DNA of 64,000 nt from the NCBI GenBank assembly GCA_902762805.1, contig CACWPQ010000006.1:1-64000 (forward strand), given 5' to 3'. Within the stretch, counting starts at the first letter, position 1. Each line of letters starts with the position of its first letter. Below the pieces are notes generated by a model. That model did no database searches. It saw only the letters and a program-made list of their open reading frames with translations, and had not been told where the DNA came from. The position numbers and the translations under genes are program-made. Below, in pieces: positions 30,838 through 38,668 of this stretch. The DNA comes from an uncultured Bacteroidota bacterium. GTDB taxonomy: Bacteria > Bacteroidota > Bacteroidia > Bacteroidales > P3.

Positions 30838-31980
30838 TTAATGTCTCCAATTGTATTCAACACCCAATTCGTTTAGGACAATGTAGGGAATGTTATCCGT
30901 AAAGAAATTTGGGGTTAGTCTGGCCTTTAGCAGTTCTTTTCCTAATGTACTTGTAGGTGGGCAGGCGAAGGCTCCATAAACACTTCTAAAAAAACGCCCG
31001 TTACGGTTTCTTACCAGCTGGTCGTCATTAAACTCAGCATCCAAACCATAGAACACGGTTCCAAGTCGGTCAAACTTGGAACATTCGGACATGTGAATGC
31101 AGTGATTGTCGAGCAACAAGGCATATTCTTCATGTATTACTCCGACTGGTAAAACATAGGAGGCCCCATGAAAATAGGCCCGAACTATGTCTCCCGTGTA
31201 AATGTAGTCTCCTCGTTTGTCTTTAAACGGGGTACGCACTCCTGCGAAATGCACCCTTCGCACATAGCCTTTGTTTGGACACTCGTCATGAAATTCATCG
31301 TAAAAAATGTAATCTGCATGCTGATCTTTGTATTTCTCGTCCTTCGAACATACGTAGAACTCCCATGGACTGTGAAAGAAGAAACCAAAGCCAAAACTTG
31401 TATAGCCAAACTTTCCGTCACCATCAACATAACGTATCTTTATATGTGGATAGCTATTGTTAAGTGCAGCACCTATTTCATATCTGTACATACGGCTTAA
31501 TCGCACAAGTTCTTCTTCGTCAATTCCATAATTCAATTCGGGCGATTTTTCCTCTTGCCGGCCCAATCTCATATCTATATCAAAAAAGATGAGCCACCAT
31601 TCAAGGGCAAATACTGCATTATTCACATCTCGCAATTCATAGAATAGAGGCGCAACCTGATGGTCTTTAAAGCCAGCAATACCACATCCCAACCGTGTGA
31701 TAAGAAACCTATTCATTGGATGGTCTTTTACATATTCTATAAACTCTTGGACGTATGGAATCATTTCTCCTACTGTTTCGAACATGGTTGGAATCGCATA
31801 GCATTGTCCTTGTGGTCCAACGCCTTGTCCAAAGGTTGCACCAAAATGGCGGCAAGCATATCCTGCAGCGCCTCCTCGGTGTTTGCCTTCCAAATTGCTG
31901 CCAAAAACAAACACCTCACAACGCGTCAATTCTCTAATAGATTCTGTCGACAACTTTCTACCTTTATAGTTTGATACCAT
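30838..31980 (-). CDS. A1S_2505-like domain fused to YopX-like domain
   Basis: 380 aa. N-terminal ~140 residues (EVFVFGSNLEGKHRGGAAGY, GQGVGPQGQCYAIPTMFETV, ITRLGCGIAGFKDHQVAPLF) match the A1S_2505-type phage-protein family, distantly like macro domains. The C-terminal ~130 residues (GVRTPFKDKRGDYIYTGDIV, DRLGTVFYG) match the phage YopX fold. Combination of both in one chain is unusual. Between the GIY-YIG gene (23 bp downstream) and a small gene (3 bp upstream). Lower GC and phage-type domains suggest transfer. Function unknown. Confidence 0.7.
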   Translation of the reverse strand: MVSNYKGRKLSTESIRELTRCEVFVFGSNLEGKHRGGAAGYACRHFGATFGQGVGPQGQCYAIPTMFETVGEMIPYVQEFIEYVKDHPMNRFLITRLGCGIAGFKDHQVAPLFYELRDVNNAVFALEWWLIFFDIDMRLGRQEEKSPELNYGIDEEELVRLSRMYRYEIGAALNNSYPHIKIRYVDGDGKFGYTSFGFGFFFHSPWEFYVCSKDEKYKDQHADYIFYDEFHDECPNKGYVRRVHFAGVRTPFKDKRGDYIYTGDIVRAYFHGASYVLPVGVIHEEYALLLDNHCIHMSECSKFDRLGTVFYGLDAEFNDDQLVRNRNGRFFRSVYGAFACPPTSTLGKELLKARLTPNFFTDNIPYIVLNELGVEYNWRH

Positions 31981-31983
31981 ATT

Positions 31984-32235
31984 CTAATGCTCTTTAAAGT
32001 TATCATACCTTTCTTTAGAGACAGGGAATCTCATCATCACCGCTTCCCACCAGCATCCTATACCGACATCCTCTTTCCAGTCGTATGGTTGTTCTTCACC
32101 ACCACCGATAGTTTTTCGCCAAACATTCCATCCGTATGGTTTAGTCGGTACAGAACGGTAAATATAGTTGCCACATTCTGGCACCAAGTACAACTCTTCT
32201 GTGAAGAGCTTCTCAAAAAATAATTCAGCTTCCAT
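31984..32235 (-). CDS. Small hypothetical protein, first gene of the GIY-YIG operon
   Basis: 83 aa, not recognised. Rich in aromatic residues (NYIYRSVPTKPYGWNVWRKT, GCWWEAVMMRFPVSKERYD). No signal peptide. Ends 3 bp before the next gene and begins 30 bp after a good -7 element, which supports expression. May be a partner of the two following proteins. Confidence 0.6.
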   Translation of the reverse strand: MEAELFFEKLFTEELYLVPECGNYIYRSVPTKPYGWNVWRKTIGGGEEQPYDWKEDVGIGCWWEAVMMRFPVSKERYDNFKEH

Positions 32236-32265
32236 CGTTTAAACCTTTATTGTTACTTTCGAGTG

Positions 32266-32273
32266 CAAAGATA
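32266..32273 (-). promoter_or_regulatory. -7 element (TATCTTTG) of the GIY-YIG operon
   Basis: Perfect -7 match on the minus strand, 30 bp upstream of the first ATG (32235). A TTG lies 16 bp upstream, shorter than the usual 19. Confidence 0.6.
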
Positions 32274-32317
32274 CATCATATATGTGCCACAATGTGACAT
32301 AGTGTTTATTTTTTACA

Positions 32318-32538
32318 CAAAAAAAGCCGTGAACTTTATTTGTTCATGGCTGAGGTTCTCGACTACCTATCATTACGAACAAGAAAGCCCACGGTTCTCG
32401 TGAGCGTTTCTTCTTTCTTGTGTAATGATAGTTGAAATTGTCGAGATTTCAGCCATACAAAAGAAAAGCGAATACGCTTCAATATGTCTTTATTTTTCTA
32501 CTATTCTCTTTGTTTTATACCATATATTGTTTTGTTTG
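32318..32538 (-). ncRNA. Candidate structured small RNA (~220 nt)
   Basis: A consensus promoter (32545-32575, minus) is followed by no ORF but by a long imperfect hairpin: arms 32413-32456 and 32346-32387 share ~35 paired positions (ATGGCTGA, TCTCGAC, TATCATTAC, ACAAGAAAG blocks) with bulges and a loop that itself contains CACG/CGTG. Directly downstream is a terminator: AGCCATGAAC / GTTCACGGCT (32351-32325) then seven T. The rod shape with internal bulges resembles 6S-type RNAs, but the Bacteroidetes 6S consensus could not be compared here. Alternative: attenuator or relic of an inverted-repeat element. Confidence 0.55.
32325..32351 (-). terminator. Rho-independent terminator of the candidate small RNA
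   Basis: 10-bp stem AGCCATGAAC / GTTCACGGCT with a 7-base loop, followed on the minus strand by TTTTTTT. It would also stop read-through from the ATPase gene. Confidence 0.8.
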
Positions 32539-32544
32539 TCGGTG

Positions 32545-32575
32545 CAAAGATACGACAATTATTTCATTCGGCAAA
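32545..32575 (-). promoter_or_regulatory. Consensus promoter of the candidate small RNA
   Basis: Minus strand: TTTG (32572-32575), 19 bp, TATCTTTG (32545-32552). Exact consensus spacing. Confidence 0.75.
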
Positions 32576-32671
32576 ATTTAAATCCTTGTTGCCTTTTTAA
32601 TAGAAGAATCTTTTGGCTGGGTTGCGGAAAATTCGTGTCTTTACATAATATTTGACAGTGTATGGGTTCGA

Positions 32672-33784
32672 TTATACAAACTCTCTGTAGTTGTCAGGTG
32701 TAACCACCTGAAATGGGGTGTCGGGATAGGTGTCGACGAATGCTTTGGGTAGCTTGGCTTTGGGCTTGTGCCATTTGAACTCGAACGCCGCCAAGTGGCC
32801 GTCCTGCTCTTCGACCAAATCAACCTCTTGCTGTTGCATTGTGCGCCAGAAATACATCTGGGCATAACGCTGATTGTAGGCGTTGTGTTTTATCCGCTCG
32901 CTCACCATCAAGTTCTCCCACAATACGCCGACATCGTTTCTCATCTCCAAAGGTGAGAAGTTCCCAATCAAGGCGTTGCGGATGCCGTTGTCGTAGAAAT
33001 ATATCTTGCGTCCCCGCTTGATTTCGGTGCGTAGGTTGCGGCTGTAAGCAGGCAGACGGAAGACAACATAGCACTTTTCCAGAAGGTCGATGTAGCTCTC
33101 GACCGTGGCTTTGTCGACTCCAATAAGGTTGGCCAGTTCGTTGTAGGACACCTCGCCGCCAACCTGTAACGCCAATGCGCGGACAAGCTTCTGCAACACC
33201 TCCGGTTTTTTAACACCACGGTACTCCAACAAGTCGCGGTAGAGGTAGTTGTTGGCAAGGTTCGTCAGTATGCGTCGTGCATCGTCTGAGTGCGTGACGA
33301 CCTCGGGATAAAGGCCATAAATCATACGTTGCTCCAGCAGGCGGTTCTCCTCACGTTGCGAAGTGTACGATGCCAATTCGTCGAGCGAGAGCGGATACAG
33401 ATGGTACTCAATCAACCGTCCTGTAGCAGGCTCGTTGATTTCGTTGGCCAGTGTCAGCGACGACGATCCGGTGGCAAGAATCTGGACCGGCAGTTTGAGG
33501 TCGACAAGCATCTTGAGTGTCAAACCTATGTTCCTCACACGCTGGGCCTCGTCGATTACCACCAGTTTATGGTTGCCCACCAAATTGCGCAGCTCAGTAG
33601 TCGTCTTGTTCTCCAGGTCGGCACGGTCATCATAGTTGTCGCAATTCAGCACAAGCGCCTCATTGCCGTCTATCAGATGGGCGAAAAGGGTCGTTTTTCC
33701 CACTTGCCGTGCACCCATCAGGACGATAGCCTTGCCTTTATTAAAGTCATTCTTAATCAGTTGGCCTATTTTACGCTCTATCAT
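32672..33784 (-). CDS. AAA ATPase with DUF4143 (second copy)
   Basis: 370 aa from ATG 33784 (MIERKIGQLI). An upstream ATG (33814) lies ahead of the promoter -7 element, so it was rejected. Walker A GARQVGKT (24-31), Walker B LVVIDEAQ (74-81), GSSSLTL sensor, C-terminal DUF4143 with winged-helix part (SYNELANLIGVDKATVESYI) and nuclease-like core (QQQEVDLVEEQDGHLAAFEF, then KW). Only distantly related to the copy at 16773. Function of the family unresolved; accessory distribution suggests a mobile or stress-related role. Confidence 0.88.
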   Translation of the reverse strand: MIERKIGQLIKNDFNKGKAIVLMGARQVGKTTLFAHLIDGNEALVLNCDNYDDRADLENKTTTELRNLVGNHKLVVIDEAQRVRNIGLTLKMLVDLKLPVQILATGSSSLTLANEINEPATGRLIEYHLYPLSLDELASYTSQREENRLLEQRMIYGLYPEVVTHSDDARRILTNLANNYLYRDLLEYRGVKKPEVLQKLVRALALQVGGEVSYNELANLIGVDKATVESYIDLLEKCYVVFRLPAYSRNLRTEIKRGRKIYFYDNGIRNALIGNFSPLEMRNDVGVLWENLMVSERIKHNAYNQRYAQMYFWRTMQQQEVDLVEEQDGHLAAFEFKWHKPKAKLPKAFVDTYPDTPFQVVTPDNYREFV

Positions 33785-33803
33785 AACTAACTTTTTAATA
33801 ATG

Positions 33804-33811
33804 CAAAGATA
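33804..33811 (-). promoter_or_regulatory. -7 element (TATCTTTG) of the DUF4143 ATPase
   Basis: Perfect -7 on the minus strand, 20 bp before ATG 33784. It decides the start codon. Confidence 0.65.
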
Positions 33812-33830
33812 CAAACTTTTTTGATATAAT

Positions 33831-33888
33831 CCCCAAATTCATGTTAAATTTGGAGATTTGATTCCCTAAACTTAATATGAATTTGGGG
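33831..33888. promoter_or_regulatory. Inverted repeat upstream of the ATPase promoter
   Basis: 12-bp perfect arms CCCCAAATTCAT (33831-33842) and ATGAATTTGGGG (33877-33888), 34 bp apart, starting where the -33 box should lie. A partial internal copy (AAATTTGGAGAT) is present. Looks like an operator for a dimeric regulator; the regulator is unknown. Confidence 0.6.
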
Positions 33889-34004
33889 ATTTGCCAGCTT
33901 CTGTAGCTTCGCGGTCTTCCGTTTAGATAGTGTATTTCCCTGGCATAATTCTATTAATGAGACATGATATCCGTTCTGATTTTCAGTTTAGATGGTTCTG
34001 CATT

Positions 34005-34928
34005 TTATCTTCGGTCCAGACTTTCCAGCAGTGCCAGCATCGACGACATCCGTTCCTTGAGGTATTCTGCAACAAGGCCGGCCATGGCTTTCGACGAGCC
34101 CGTGGCGGCAAAGTCTTCGAACGCCTCGTAGTATCGCTTGCGGTCGGCGAACTTGACGTTGATGGGCGGGTAGCCGGCCTGCATCAGCTGCATGTTGAGC
34201 AACAGGCGTCCCGTGCGGCCGTTGCCGTCGACAAAGGGATGGATGCCCTCGAAGCGCAAGTGGAACAATGATATACGCTCCACCGGGTGCAACCGAGCCA
34301 TCACCGTGGAACATTCGTTCAGCAGTTCCTCGACCATAGGCTCTATCAGGTACGGTTGCGGAGGAGCGACACTTGCACCCATAATCCTGACCGGCACCCT
34401 GCGCCAACGGCCGCGGTCTTCCGGCCTGTCGGCAAGCACCAGCGAATGGATGGAACATATCTCGTAGGCCGACAGCAGTTTCTGCTCCTTTACAAGCCGC
34501 TCTACATACTCGTATGCCTCCTTGTATCCCACAGCCTCAAGGTGGTCCTTCAACGGCTTGCGGTCTATGGTGATGCCTTGCAGCACAAGCGCTGTCTCCT
34601 TCAGGGTCAGCGTGTTGCCCTCGATGGCAGTGCTTTGGTGCGTGTGCTCGACGATAAACTCTTCACGCAAAGCCTTCACCTCGCCCTGCGAGAGAAGCCG
34701 CATTGCAGCCAGCCGTTCCTTGAGTTGGTCCACCTCGGCCAGCAGCGGCGAACCCCCGTGCCGGGCCAGCGAACGCGCGTCGGCAGGCTGCAACGCATGC
34801 TCGGGGATGAGGTAAAGATTGCCCCTGCGTATCACACCGCTGATTCTTCCCTCGGCGCAGAGCCTGCGCACACGCCTGTCGCTGATGCCCCATTTGGCGG
34901 CGACCTCGCTCACCTTCAGATATGTCAT
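34005..34928 (-). CDS. Fic family protein with N-terminal HTH and inhibitory motif
   Basis: 307 aa from ATG 34928 (MTYLKVSEVAAKWG); a 10-residue longer start is possible. N-terminal excisionase/MerR-like helix-turn-helix (1-45), inhibitory motif STAIEGN (99-105; consensus (S/T)xxxE(G/N), class II Fic), and catalytic HPFVDGNGRTGR (230-241) preceded by the flap region. Fic enzymes transfer AMP to target hydroxyls; class II forms are held inactive by the alpha-inh Glu. All key residues are present. HTH fusion suggests DNA binding or autoregulation. Target unknown. Confidence 0.9.
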   Translation of the reverse strand: MTYLKVSEVAAKWGISDRRVRRLCAEGRISGVIRRGNLYLIPEHALQPADARSLARHGGSPLLAEVDQLKERLAAMRLLSQGEVKALREEFIVEHTHQSTAIEGNTLTLKETALVLQGITIDRKPLKDHLEAVGYKEAYEYVERLVKEQKLLSAYEICSIHSLVLADRPEDRGRWRRVPVRIMGASVAPPQPYLIEPMVEELLNECSTVMARLHPVERISLFHLRFEGIHPFVDGNGRTGRLLLNMQLMQAGYPPINVKFADRKRYYEAFEDFAATGSSKAMAGLVAEYLKERMSSMLALLESLDRR

Positions 34929-34983
34929 ATTGTTCCGATTTTTGCCCGTATAACGCAAAATTCCCGGTTATATTGTTCCGACT

Positions 34984-35736
34984 TTACCCGAAATCGGAAC
35001 AAAAGTCCCACCTTTCGGCTGTGGGCTCGGGCGGGGCGGGGGCTGTGGTGTGGGATGGGGTGGGACTTGGAGTGGAGGGAACCTCGGCGGCCGGCTGTGC
35101 CATCGCTGCGCCGTAGACGGTGGCGGAGACGTTGCCCTGGCTGCTGGCGGTGAAGGCCCAGAGGTGCAGCTCGCCGCCGGCAAACTCCTCGGGTAGAAGG
35201 AGTTGTAGGCCCCTGCGGCCGCGTTCCGCCTCGGCCGTGAGGCCGAGGCCCGCCGCGGGGCTGTATATATAAATATGTATGTCGTCCGCGAGGCCACCCC
35301 CGTCGGCGACCCAGCGCACGGAGAGCACACCGCGCTCGTCCACAGCGTATTGCAAGCCTTTGGGCACCGCCAGGGTGCCCTGCGAGAACTGCAGGCTGGG
35401 ATAGTCAATCTGAATGTTTGGATTATTCTGATTATTCAGACTATTCAGATTATTCAGAAAATTCCGATGGTTCAGTTTCAGGAAGGCATTCCCTTCGGTA
35501 ATCTGCTGGTCGGCGGCCACCTTCCGCAGCCCCACCCGCAGCACGGGCGTGGCCGGCGAGGCGAACTGTATCATCGCCTTGAAGCGGCTGCGCTGCTGCA
35601 GCTGGGCCTCTGATTTACGGTCCTTTATATGCGGCTGGTAGGCACGCACGAACCAGGCCCCACGGCGGTGGTACCCCACCACGGTGCCCACGCGGCCACT
35701 GAAGCCGCCAAGTATGCCCATATCCAACTTTGCCAT
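34984..35736 (-). CDS. DUF6266 family protein (copy 2)
   Basis: 250 aa from ATG 35736 (MAKLDMGILGGFSGRVGTVV); the frame is open upstream through Arg/Pro-rich codons of a GC-rich repeat and that part is rejected. Aligns with copy 1 (7393-8172): shared SEAQLxQRxRFKAMIxFASP, LRxGLRxVA, QxTEGNxFLxLN. An Asn-rich stretch LNNLNSLNNQNN at about residues 93-104 is encoded by 9-bp tandem units (35421-35456) and is absent in copy 1. The tail is Pro/Thr/Ser-rich. Function unknown. Confidence 0.75.
   Translation of the reverse strand: MAKLDMGILGGFSGRVGTVVGYHRRGAWFVRAYQPHIKDRKSEAQLQQRSRFKAMIQFASPATPVLRVGLRKVAADQQITEGNAFLKLNHRNFLNNLNSLNNQNNPNIQIDYPSLQFSQGTLAVPKGLQYAVDERGVLSVRWVADGGGLADDIHIYIYSPAAGLGLTAEAERGRRGLQLLLPEEFAGGELHLWAFTASSQGNVSATVYGAAMAQPAAEVPSTPSPTPSHTTAPAPPEPTAERWDFCSDFG
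35421..35456. repeat. 9-bp tandem repeat in DUF6266 copy 2
   Basis: Four units of GATTATTC(A/T) on the plus strand (third GACTATTCA), followed by a degenerate fifth. Translated on the minus strand as LNN/LNS/QNN triplets; unit length preserves the frame. Confidence 0.85.
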
Positions 35737-36001
35737 ATCAAGCCTCCCCCCCCGGCCCCCTCTCCTTGCAGGCGAGGGGGGGCGGTCGGGGTTCTTTTTT
35801 CTCAATAACGCCGCTTCCCTCGGAATATTGCATCAGTCCCCCAATAGGTTACGAAGAGAGGCAAAACCTATAGATTACCGCTTGTTGGATTTCAGCCTGT
35901 TGCATCCCTGCGCAGGGGGCGTTTTTTCTCGAAAAAAATGCAGGAAAACATTTTTTCTGCCCCTGCATACGATAAACACCATCTCGGCGTTACCCCCTAT
36001 T
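35737..36001. other. Intergenic region with GC-rich inverted repeats
   Basis: Holds GGCCCCCTCTCCTTGCAGGC-type GC-rich inverted sequence (35754-35783) similar in style to the repeats at 50058-50265, and on the plus strand CCCTGCGCAGGG followed by GGCGTTTTTT (about 35909-35930), a terminator-like signal ~70 bp before the S41 protease gene. A second A/T-rich inverted pair (GCAGGAAAACATTTTTTCTGC) follows. No gene seen; promoter of the protease gene not found. Confidence 0.4.
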
Positions 36002-37612
36002 ATGACCCCCGAACGCAAGTCCACACAGATAGGCAACTTCGTGCTCATCCTCATCGCCATGGTGCTGGGTGTGCTCATCGGCCTTATGTTTGCCTCGCAC
36101 AACCGCCAGGCGGTCTATCAGCACTCGGTGCTGCAGGCCAAGATGGGCGAGGTGCTTGACCTGGTGGAGAATGAATATGTAGACCCGATAGACGCCGACT
36201 CGCTCTCGGAGAGCCTCCTTTCGGTGATGCTCGCCGAGTTGGATCCCCACAGCACGTACCTCTCGGCTGCCGCGTCGGCGCATTCGGATGAGATGCTGCG
36301 TGGCAATTTTGAGGGCGTAGGCCTGCTGCTGCGCACCGAGGGCGACAGCACCTATATCGGCCAGGTGATGGCCGACGGCCCTTCGGCGGGCGCGGGCTTG
36401 ATGCCAGGCGACCTCATCGTGAGTGTCGACGGCTATCGCGTTTGCGGTCGGAACCTGCCGGCCGACAGCATTGTGGCGCGTCTGCGTGGGCCTCGTCGTT
36501 CGCAGGTAACCATTGAGGTCTACCGCCAAAGTGCGCCGCCGGACCAGCGTCTCCAGACGGTCAGCGTGCGGCGTGGTGTGGTCAACCACCTCACTGTCCC
36601 TTACAGCGGCATGCTCGATGACACGACGGGCTACCTGCTGCTTACCTCTTTTTCCTCCACGAGCCACGACGAGTTCCGTGCCGCCCTGCAGCGTTTGCTC
36701 CGTCAGGGTATGCGGCACCTGCTGCTCGACCTGCGTGGCAACGGCGGAGGGTCGCTCGGCGCCGCCACCGGTATCGCCGGCGAACTGCTGCCGACCGGCT
36801 CGCTCATCGTCTACACCCAGGGCACGCACCAGCTGCGGCAGAACAGTTATTCGCTCCCGGGCGGCCTCTTTACCAAGGGAGGCCTCACGGTGCTGGTGGA
36901 CGAAGGCTCGGCCTCGGCCTCCGAAGTCCTTGCCGGTGCGCTGCAGGACAACGACCGTGCCCTCATCGTGGGCCGTCGCACCTTCGGCAAGGGCCTTGTC
37001 CAGCGCGAGTTCCACCTTCACGACGGCTCCTCGCTGCTGCTCACCACGGCCCGCTACTACACTCCCTCGGGTCGCTCCATCCAGCGCCCCTACGGCGGTG
37101 GCACCGACGAGTATTACCGCGACTACATCAACCAGCTCATCGAGGAGTCCTACGCCGACGACCCGACGTTGCACGTTACCGACTCGACGCCCTACCACAC
37201 CGTCGGCGGACGCATCGTCTACGGCGGTGGCGGCATCTTCCCCGACCGCCTCATCGCCTACCGGCGCGACAGCTCGCTGGTCTACTACAACCGCCTGGCC
37301 TCGGCCGGCCTCATCACCCGCACCGCCTTCGCCGAAGTCAGGCTCCACGCCGACGCCCTGCTGCGGCGCTACGCTGACGCCGACGACTTCCGCCGCCGCT
37401 ACACCGTGCCCGACAGCACCATAGCCCGCCTCACCGCCATCGGCCAGCAGCACGGCATACCGCTCGACCCCAAGGGCCTCAACGCGCAACGACGCCTCAT
37501 CACCACCATGCTCAAGGCATACATCGGCGACCACCTCTTCGGCCACGACGCCTTCTATCCCCTCATCCTGCACGAAGACAACGACCTGATGCAAGCAATG
37601 CAGAAGAAATGA
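36002..37612 (+). CDS. S41 family C-terminal processing peptidase
   Basis: 536 aa from ATG 36002 (MTPERKSTQIGNFV). N-terminal membrane anchor (12-30), a PDZ domain (~100-185; FEGVGLLL, GLMPGDLIVSVDGY), then the S41 catalytic domain with Ser305 in EGSASASEVLAG and Lys330 in RRTFGKGLVQ, spaced by the expected 25 residues. CtpA-type periplasmic proteases cut at protein C-termini; several copies are usual in Bacteroidales. C-terminal ~150 residues are helical. The next gene (TlpA-like) follows at 21 bp. Confidence 0.94.
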   Translation: MTPERKSTQIGNFVLILIAMVLGVLIGLMFASHNRQAVYQHSVLQAKMGEVLDLVENEYVDPIDADSLSESLLSVMLAELDPHSTYLSAAASAHSDEMLRGNFEGVGLLLRTEGDSTYIGQVMADGPSAGAGLMPGDLIVSVDGYRVCGRNLPADSIVARLRGPRRSQVTIEVYRQSAPPDQRLQTVSVRRGVVNHLTVPYSGMLDDTTGYLLLTSFSSTSHDEFRAALQRLLRQGMRHLLLDLRGNGGGSLGAATGIAGELLPTGSLIVYTQGTHQLRQNSYSLPGGLFTKGGLTVLVDEGSASASEVLAGALQDNDRALIVGRRTFGKGLVQREFHLHDGSSLLLTTARYYTPSGRSIQRPYGGGTDEYYRDYINQLIEESYADDPTLHVTDSTPYHTVGGRIVYGGGGIFPDRLIAYRRDSSLVYYNRLASAGLITRTAFAEVRLHADALLRRYADADDFRRRYTVPDSTIARLTAIGQQHGIPLDPKGLNAQRRLITTMLKAYIGDHLFGHDAFYPLILHEDNDLMQAMQKK

Positions 37613-37633
37613 TACATATATAGAAACGCCTCT

Positions 37634-38668
37634 ATGAAACGACACCTCGCAATAGCCCTCGGCCTCCTGCTCGCCCTCGGCGCCACGGCCCAGAAAAGCA
37701 CCGTTACCTGCACTTTCGACGGTCTTCCGGCCGGGTCGCGCCTCCTCCTCAACGAGCCCCATGGCGGCCGCCTGATTCCCACGGACACCCTCGTGCCCGA
37801 CGCCAAAGGGCGCGTCAAGCTGGAACGCTACTCCACGCAGCCCGAGTTCCTCGCCCTCGTCCTCGACCAGCAGCAGAGTCCGATGCTCCACCTGATTACC
37901 CTCCCCAAGGAACGCATCACGCTCAACGTTACCTACATGCCCGCCCTCAACCTCTTCAATCTCACCGCCGCCAAGGGTTCCGACAACATGGACCTCTACC
38001 GCCGCTTCACCAACCTCAACACACGTGCCACCCTCAACCAGCAAACCAACGTGGTGGTCGACAGCCTCGCGGTGCTTCTCTCCGACACTCCCGGCACGCT
38101 CATGAGCGCCTTCCTGGTTACCTTCTACGAGCAGTACTTCGAGCAATACGCGCCGCTCTACAAGAAGATTCGCGACGCCCTCGTCGGCCAATATGCCGAC
38201 AACGACTTCGTGCGCCACATCGACTCGCGCCTGCGGTCGGCCCTTATCGCCGGCATGGAGGCTCCCGACATCGCCCTGCCCAACCCCCAAGGCGACACCC
38301 TCCGCCTCTCCGCCCTGCGCGGCAAGGTGGTGCTCATCGACTTCTGGGCCTCGTGGTGCGGCCCCTGCCGCAGGGAGAACCCCCACGTGGTGCGCCTCTA
38401 CGAGCGCTTCCACGACAAGGGCTTCGAAATCTTCAGCGTCTCGCTCGACCAAAGCCGCGACAAATGGCTCGACGCCATACAGAAGGACGGCCTCCGCTGG
38501 CCCTGCCACGTCAGCGACCTCCGCGGCTGGAACTCCGCCGCCGGACGCCTCTATGGCATCAGCTCCATCCCCGCCACCGTCCTCGTCGACCGCGAGGGCA
38601 ACATCTTGGCACGCAATTTGCGGGGGGCTGAATTGGAACGTAAACTAACCGAAATATTCGCACAATGA
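37634..38668 (+). CDS. TlpA/ResA-like thioredoxin-fold protein with DUF4369-type N-terminus
   Basis: 344 aa. Signal peptide (ending LGATAQ), an N-terminal beta-domain (CTFDGLPAGSRLLLNEPHGG) as in DUF4369 thiol-disulfide proteins of Bacteroidales, and a C-terminal thioredoxin domain with redox motif WCGPC (241-245) and cis-Pro in SSIPATVLVD. Probably a periplasmic reductase. Overlaps mrp by ATGA, joining it to an Fe-S cluster gene group. Confidence 0.9.
   Translation: MKRHLAIALGLLLALGATAQKSTVTCTFDGLPAGSRLLLNEPHGGRLIPTDTLVPDAKGRVKLERYSTQPEFLALVLDQQQSPMLHLITLPKERITLNVTYMPALNLFNLTAAKGSDNMDLYRRFTNLNTRATLNQQTNVVVDSLAVLLSDTPGTLMSAFLVTFYEQYFEQYAPLYKKIRDALVGQYADNDFVRHIDSRLRSALIAGMEAPDIALPNPQGDTLRLSALRGKVVLIDFWASWCGPCRRENPHVVRLYERFHDKGFEIFSVSLDQSRDKWLDAIQKDGLRWPCHVSDLRGWNSAAGRLYGISSIPATVLVDREGNILARNLRGAELERKLTEIFAQ

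Noticed and set aside
30838..32235. Prophage
   Set aside because: Phage-type domains occur, but no structural, lysis, integrase or terminase gene is seen in the surroundings.
35990..38509. 839-codon minus-strand frame opposite the S41 protease and TlpA genes
   Set aside because: Antisense shadow; plus-strand genes carry catalytic motifs.
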